Source: Ignavibacteriaceae bacterium
GTDB taxonomy: Bacteria > Bacteroidota > Ignavibacteria > Ignavibacteriales > Ignavibacteriaceae
Direction: 5' to 3'
Length of the DNA stretch: 64,000 bases
Assembly: GCA_008933765.1 (NCBI GenBank)
Contig: WBUK01000010.1
Coordinates: 62,001-126,000, forward strand
Below, piece after piece: positions 61,626-64,000 of the stretch. Numbering within the stretch: position 1 is the first letter of the stretch; every line of letters starts with the position of its first letter. The notes under the pieces were generated by a model. It made no database searches. It was not told the DNA's origin and worked only from the letters and a program-made list of their open reading frames with translations. Both the position numbers and the translations under genes were made by a program.

Positions 61626-62198
61626 TTTATATTTGGTGCTCTCAGAGATTTTCTGATTGTATTATTATCAGAAAAAACAGCCTGCTATCATCAAAAGTTT
61701 TTAAGTATCGTTTAATTTTACTTAACGCAAATATATTGAAAAATCATTGTGGTGTATCTGTGTGCAACTGGGGTAATTTTTTGATGCCGTTTAATAAATT
61801 CAGGTTGTTCTAAGCTACCACTGTGACTCTGTACGCTAAGAATAGTTAAAGCAGACCACTCTGTTAAAATTATCTTCACAATCCCAAGAATATAATTTAA
61901 AGTTTCATGTTCAATAAACTTAATTTCTCCCTCATAAGCTCATTCAAAAGATACACACCTGAAATGTCGAAAAAAACTCAACTTTGGAATTTACAAACTC
62001 AATTAAGTTCACAACCCAAAAAGCAAACAAACTAAATGCAGCGCACAAGCCAAATAAAGTGCGAATAGTGCGAATATTTAATAATGATTTAACCTTTCTA
62101 ATTGCGGAAATTACGCAACACACTTTACGCAATTTGCTTACCAGGTGTGCCTCACAACCAAATTGAAACAGGCAGTATGCCAAATCTTTGCAGGTGCT
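61626..62198. other. Long gene-free AT-rich gap
   Basis: 573 bases between divergent genes. AT-rich, no supported gene, no RNA motif seen. Small direct repeats occur (GTGCGAATA twice in a row near 62060; two ATTACGCAA-like blocks near 62110). The promoter of the AAA ATPase must lie here but no TAnnTTTG with partner was found. Confidence 0.55.
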
Positions 62199-63320
62199 AT
62201 GAAAAACCCTTTTACAGTAACAGGTTATGCCGGCGCTAAATATTTCTGCGATCGTGAAGAAGAGACAAAAAAAATTATTTCTGCGGTTGAAAACGGTAGA
62301 AATATTGTGCTTTATTCAATAAGAAGGCTCGGAAAAACTCAGCTTATCAAACATGTTTTCAGTTCGCTCGGAAAAAACAAAAAGTACATTACCGTCTATT
62401 TAGATATTTATCATACACGCGATCTTAAAAGCTTCACCCAGTCGTTTGCTGAAGCAGTTTTTTCAGCACTCACTACAAACCCCGCTTCAATCCTCGAAAA
62501 AGCGGCGAAAGTGCTTTCCAACCTTAGGGTAGCATTATCATTTGACCCATTTTCCGGAAAAACAATTCTTACATTTGATATTAAAACTCCTCAGGAATCG
62601 GAGGCTACCCTGAGAAAAATCTTCGAACATATATCAGCGCAAAAAAAGCAGGTCGTGGTAGCAATCGATGAATTTCAGCAGGTTTCTCTCTATCCTGAAG
62701 ATACTACAGAGGCGCTTCTTCGATCCTTTATGTCTGAGTGCACAAACGCCTCGTTTATTTTCTCAGGAAGTGTAAACCACCTTCTTATTTCTATGTTTGC
62801 TTCTGCAAACAGACCTTTTTACCAAAGCGCTGAAATGCTGAGACTTCAAAAAATTGAAACCGCAGTTTATGCCCGTTTTGCGAAGAGGCTGTTTAACAGC
62901 AAAGGGACAAATTTACCATTAAGCCTTGCGACCGAGTGCATTCAATGGTGCAGAAACCACACATATTTTGTGCAGCGCCTGTTCAACCGCCTCTATTCCC
63001 TGCCGGTTGAAGAAATCACCGGAGATGTTATTCAACGGACAAAAAACGAACTGTTGCTGGAAGCAGAGCCTGTATTCAACGATTATGTTAATTTTTACAC
63101 TCAGTTTCAGTGGAAACTTCTTTCTGCCGTTGCGAAAGAAGATGGCGCACAAAGCGTTTATTCAACTGAATTTATAAACAAATATGAACTCGGCAGCACA
63201 AGCTCTGTCCGTACTGCGCTTCAGTCCCTGATTCGCCGGGATGCCATTTATGAAGAAGACAACAAATATTTTGTCGCCGACCTCTTCTTTTCCCGCTGGT
63301 TAGAGATGAAAATCCGGTAA
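62199..63320 (+). CDS. Archaeal-type AAA ATPase (PF01637-like)
   Basis: 373 residues from ATG 62199 (MKNPFTVTGYAGAKYFCDRE). Walker A is SIRRLGKTQL (Lys46) and Walker B is VVVAIDEFQ (about residue 155), with a sensor-like FIFSGSV. The C-terminal 90 residues look like a winged helix (EFINKYELGSTSSVRTALQSLIRRDAIYEE). The family is frequent in archaea and Bacteroidota and of poorly known function, often suspected in mobile or defence-like settings. Here it has no partner gene. A 68-bp tandem repeat begins at its stop codon. Confidence 0.85.
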   Translation: MKNPFTVTGYAGAKYFCDREEETKKIISAVENGRNIVLYSIRRLGKTQLIKHVFSSLGKNKKYITVYLDIYHTRDLKSFTQSFAEAVFSALTTNPASILEKAAKVLSNLRVALSFDPFSGKTILTFDIKTPQESEATLRKIFEHISAQKKQVVVAIDEFQQVSLYPEDTTEALLRSFMSECTNASFIFSGSVNHLLISMFASANRPFYQSAEMLRLQKIETAVYARFAKRLFNSKGTNLPLSLATECIQWCRNHTYFVQRLFNRLYSLPVEEITGDVIQRTKNELLLEAEPVFNDYVNFYTQFQWKLLSAVAKEDGAQSVYSTEFINKYELGSTSSVRTALQSLIRRDAIYEEDNKYFVADLFFSRWLEMKIR

Positions 63321-63470
63321 ACTCTTCGGGAGAATTGGTTTTCTTTTAATCACCCCTAACCACACAAATCGAAGTTGGAATACTGCAAACTTTCGGGAAG
63401 AATTATGCTTTCTTCCAATCACCCCCAACCACACAGGTCGAAGTTGAAAACTGTAAACTTCCCTGCACTT
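63319..63470 (+). repeat. 68-bp tandem repeat after the AAA ATPase gene
   Basis: Units start at 63319, 63387 and 63455 (third partial). Units 1 and 2 share TTCGGGA-GAATT, TTTCTT--AATCACCCC and AACCACACA followed by TCGAAGTTG. The first unit overlaps the stop codon of the ATPase. Confidence 0.88.
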
Positions 63471-63515
63471 CAGCATTCGCAAAAAGTGGAGATTCACAAA
63501 ATGCTTTACTTTACC

Positions 63516-63523
63516 TATATTTG
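63516..63523 (+). promoter_or_regulatory. Possible -7 element of the FAD oxidoreductase gene
   Basis: TATATTTG is an exact TAnnTTTG match 31 bases before the ATG at 63555. No TTTG stands 19-21 bases upstream, so the promoter call rests on one box. Confidence 0.4.
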
Positions 63524-63554
63524 TTCTTTGGTTACTCTTAATTTTTCAATTTAA

Positions 63555-64000
63555 ATGAACAAAGTGAAGCTTGCCAACTGGGGCAGGTATCCGGTTATTG
63601 AAACTTCAATATCCTCCTTCAACGAGGAAAGGCACGCCGTTCAGAAAATCAGAAATGCCCACGGAGTAATTGCCCGCGGCTTAGGCAGATGCTACGGCGA
63701 CAGTTCGCTTGCAGAAAACATCCTTTCTACGCTCAATTACAACAAATTTATCGCTTTTGATGAAACCAACGGCGTTCTTAGGTGCGAGGCCGGGGTTTCG
63801 TTTGCCGATATTCTTGAAGTGTTTGTTCCCAAAGGTTGGTTCCTCCCCGTTACCCCCGGTACTAAGTTTATAACTGTCGGCGGTGCCGTAGCCTCCGATG
63901 TACACGGCAAAAATCACCACAAAGAAGGTACTTTCGGGAATTGGGTGCACTCACTGAAAATCTTAATCGCTTCCGGCGAGGTGATTAATTGCTCACCGGG
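63555..64000 (+). CDS. FAD-binding oxidoreductase, DprE1-like, 5' part only
   Basis: 148 complete codons to the window edge. It opens MNKVKLANWGRYPVIETSIS, then ARGLGRCYGDSSL, TPGTKFITVGGAVASDVHG, KNHHKEGTFG. This is the PCMH-type FAD-binding domain of the DprE1 (decaprenylphosphoryl-ribose 2'-oxidase)/alditol oxidase-like group, and the DVHGKNHH histidine matches the flavin-contacting one of DprE1. A role in polyprenyl-linked arabinose-like sugar synthesis is possible. The C-terminal substrate domain is not visible. Confidence 0.83.
   Translation, partial: MNKVKLANWGRYPVIETSISSFNEERHAVQKIRNAHGVIARGLGRCYGDSSLAENILSTLNYNKFIAFDETNGVLRCEAGVSFADILEVFVPKGWFLPVTPGTKFITVGGAVASDVHGKNHHKEGTFGNWVHSLKILIASGEVINCSP

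Noticed and set aside
61944-62183. A 79-codon hydrophobic minus-strand frame upstream of the AAA ATPase
   Set aside because: AT-rich gap, no ribosome site, and the composition is as expected by chance.
1-64000. tRNA, rRNA, IS element or prophage genes
   Set aside because: I looked for tRNA T-loop patterns, transposase motifs and phage structural genes on both strands and found none I could support.

Overview
The window looks like a piece of chromosome from a Gram-negative member of the Bacteroidota/Chlorobiota group, most like Ignavibacteria. The reasons are: two secreted proteins with type IX secretion (T9SS) type A tails, a PorV/PorQ-type outer membrane protein, a GWxTD-domain lipoprotein-like protein, a TonB receptor with an N-terminal carboxypeptidase-regulatory-like domain, and promoters of the Bacteroidota form (TTTG, about 20 bases, TAnnTTTG). 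Moderate GC, frequent TTG/GTG starts and usable Shine-Dalgarno sites fit the same group. No rRNA, tRNA, IS element, prophage or CRISPR array was found.

Layout. 1-12739 (minus strand) is cell envelope: a truncated family 9 glycosyltransferase, a lipid A acyltransferase, a GWxTD protein, a PorV-like protein, a giant T9SS cargo, its TonB-type partner and a second T9SS cargo with Asp-box repeats. 13094-22660 (minus) is housekeeping: thioredoxin, a FabL-like enoyl reductase, dnaE, dut, a polysaccharide flippase, nadC (apparent CTG start), a YbgC-type thioesterase and accA. 22661-29033 (minus) is a surface polysaccharide cluster: three stand-alone family 2 glycosyltransferases (one DPM1-like), a polyprenyl glycosylphosphotransferase, and a family 2 glycosyltransferase fused to a decayed copy of such a phosphotransferase. 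Two micro-ORFs here echo the C-termini of the preceding genes. 29095-43856 mixes one-carbon and sulfur metabolism (cysteine synthase/CBS-like, ahcY, metK, gcvP) with Sua5, a sugar nucleotidyltransferase, a FabK/nitronate monooxygenase-like flavoprotein, an M3 peptidase and a CoA-binding protein. 43849-54551 (plus) holds a BamA-like protein, an apparently split RNase H, an orphan microcompartment vertex protein, dprA, an MlaF-like ATPase, rpmB, and a cytochrome c maturation set (ccmC, ccmD-like, ccmE with a Cys-type haem site, ccmF). 54618-61568 (minus) is the classic yceD-rpmF-plsX-fabH-fabD-fabG-acpP-fabF-rnc operon. The right end carries an archaeal-type AAA ATPase and a truncated DprE1-like FAD oxidoreductase.

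The most unusual feature is not a gene. Many of the longer intergenic gaps contain a degenerate tandem array whose unit is private to that gap, with periods of 16, 16, 20, 21, 26, 32, 36, 62 and 68 bases. Several arrays begin at the stop codon of the upstream gene or end at the start codon of the downstream gene. Related in-frame duplications (39, 69 and 36 bases) occur inside three coding regions. The clearest arrays are the leaders of the cysteine synthase-like gene, gcvP and ccmF.
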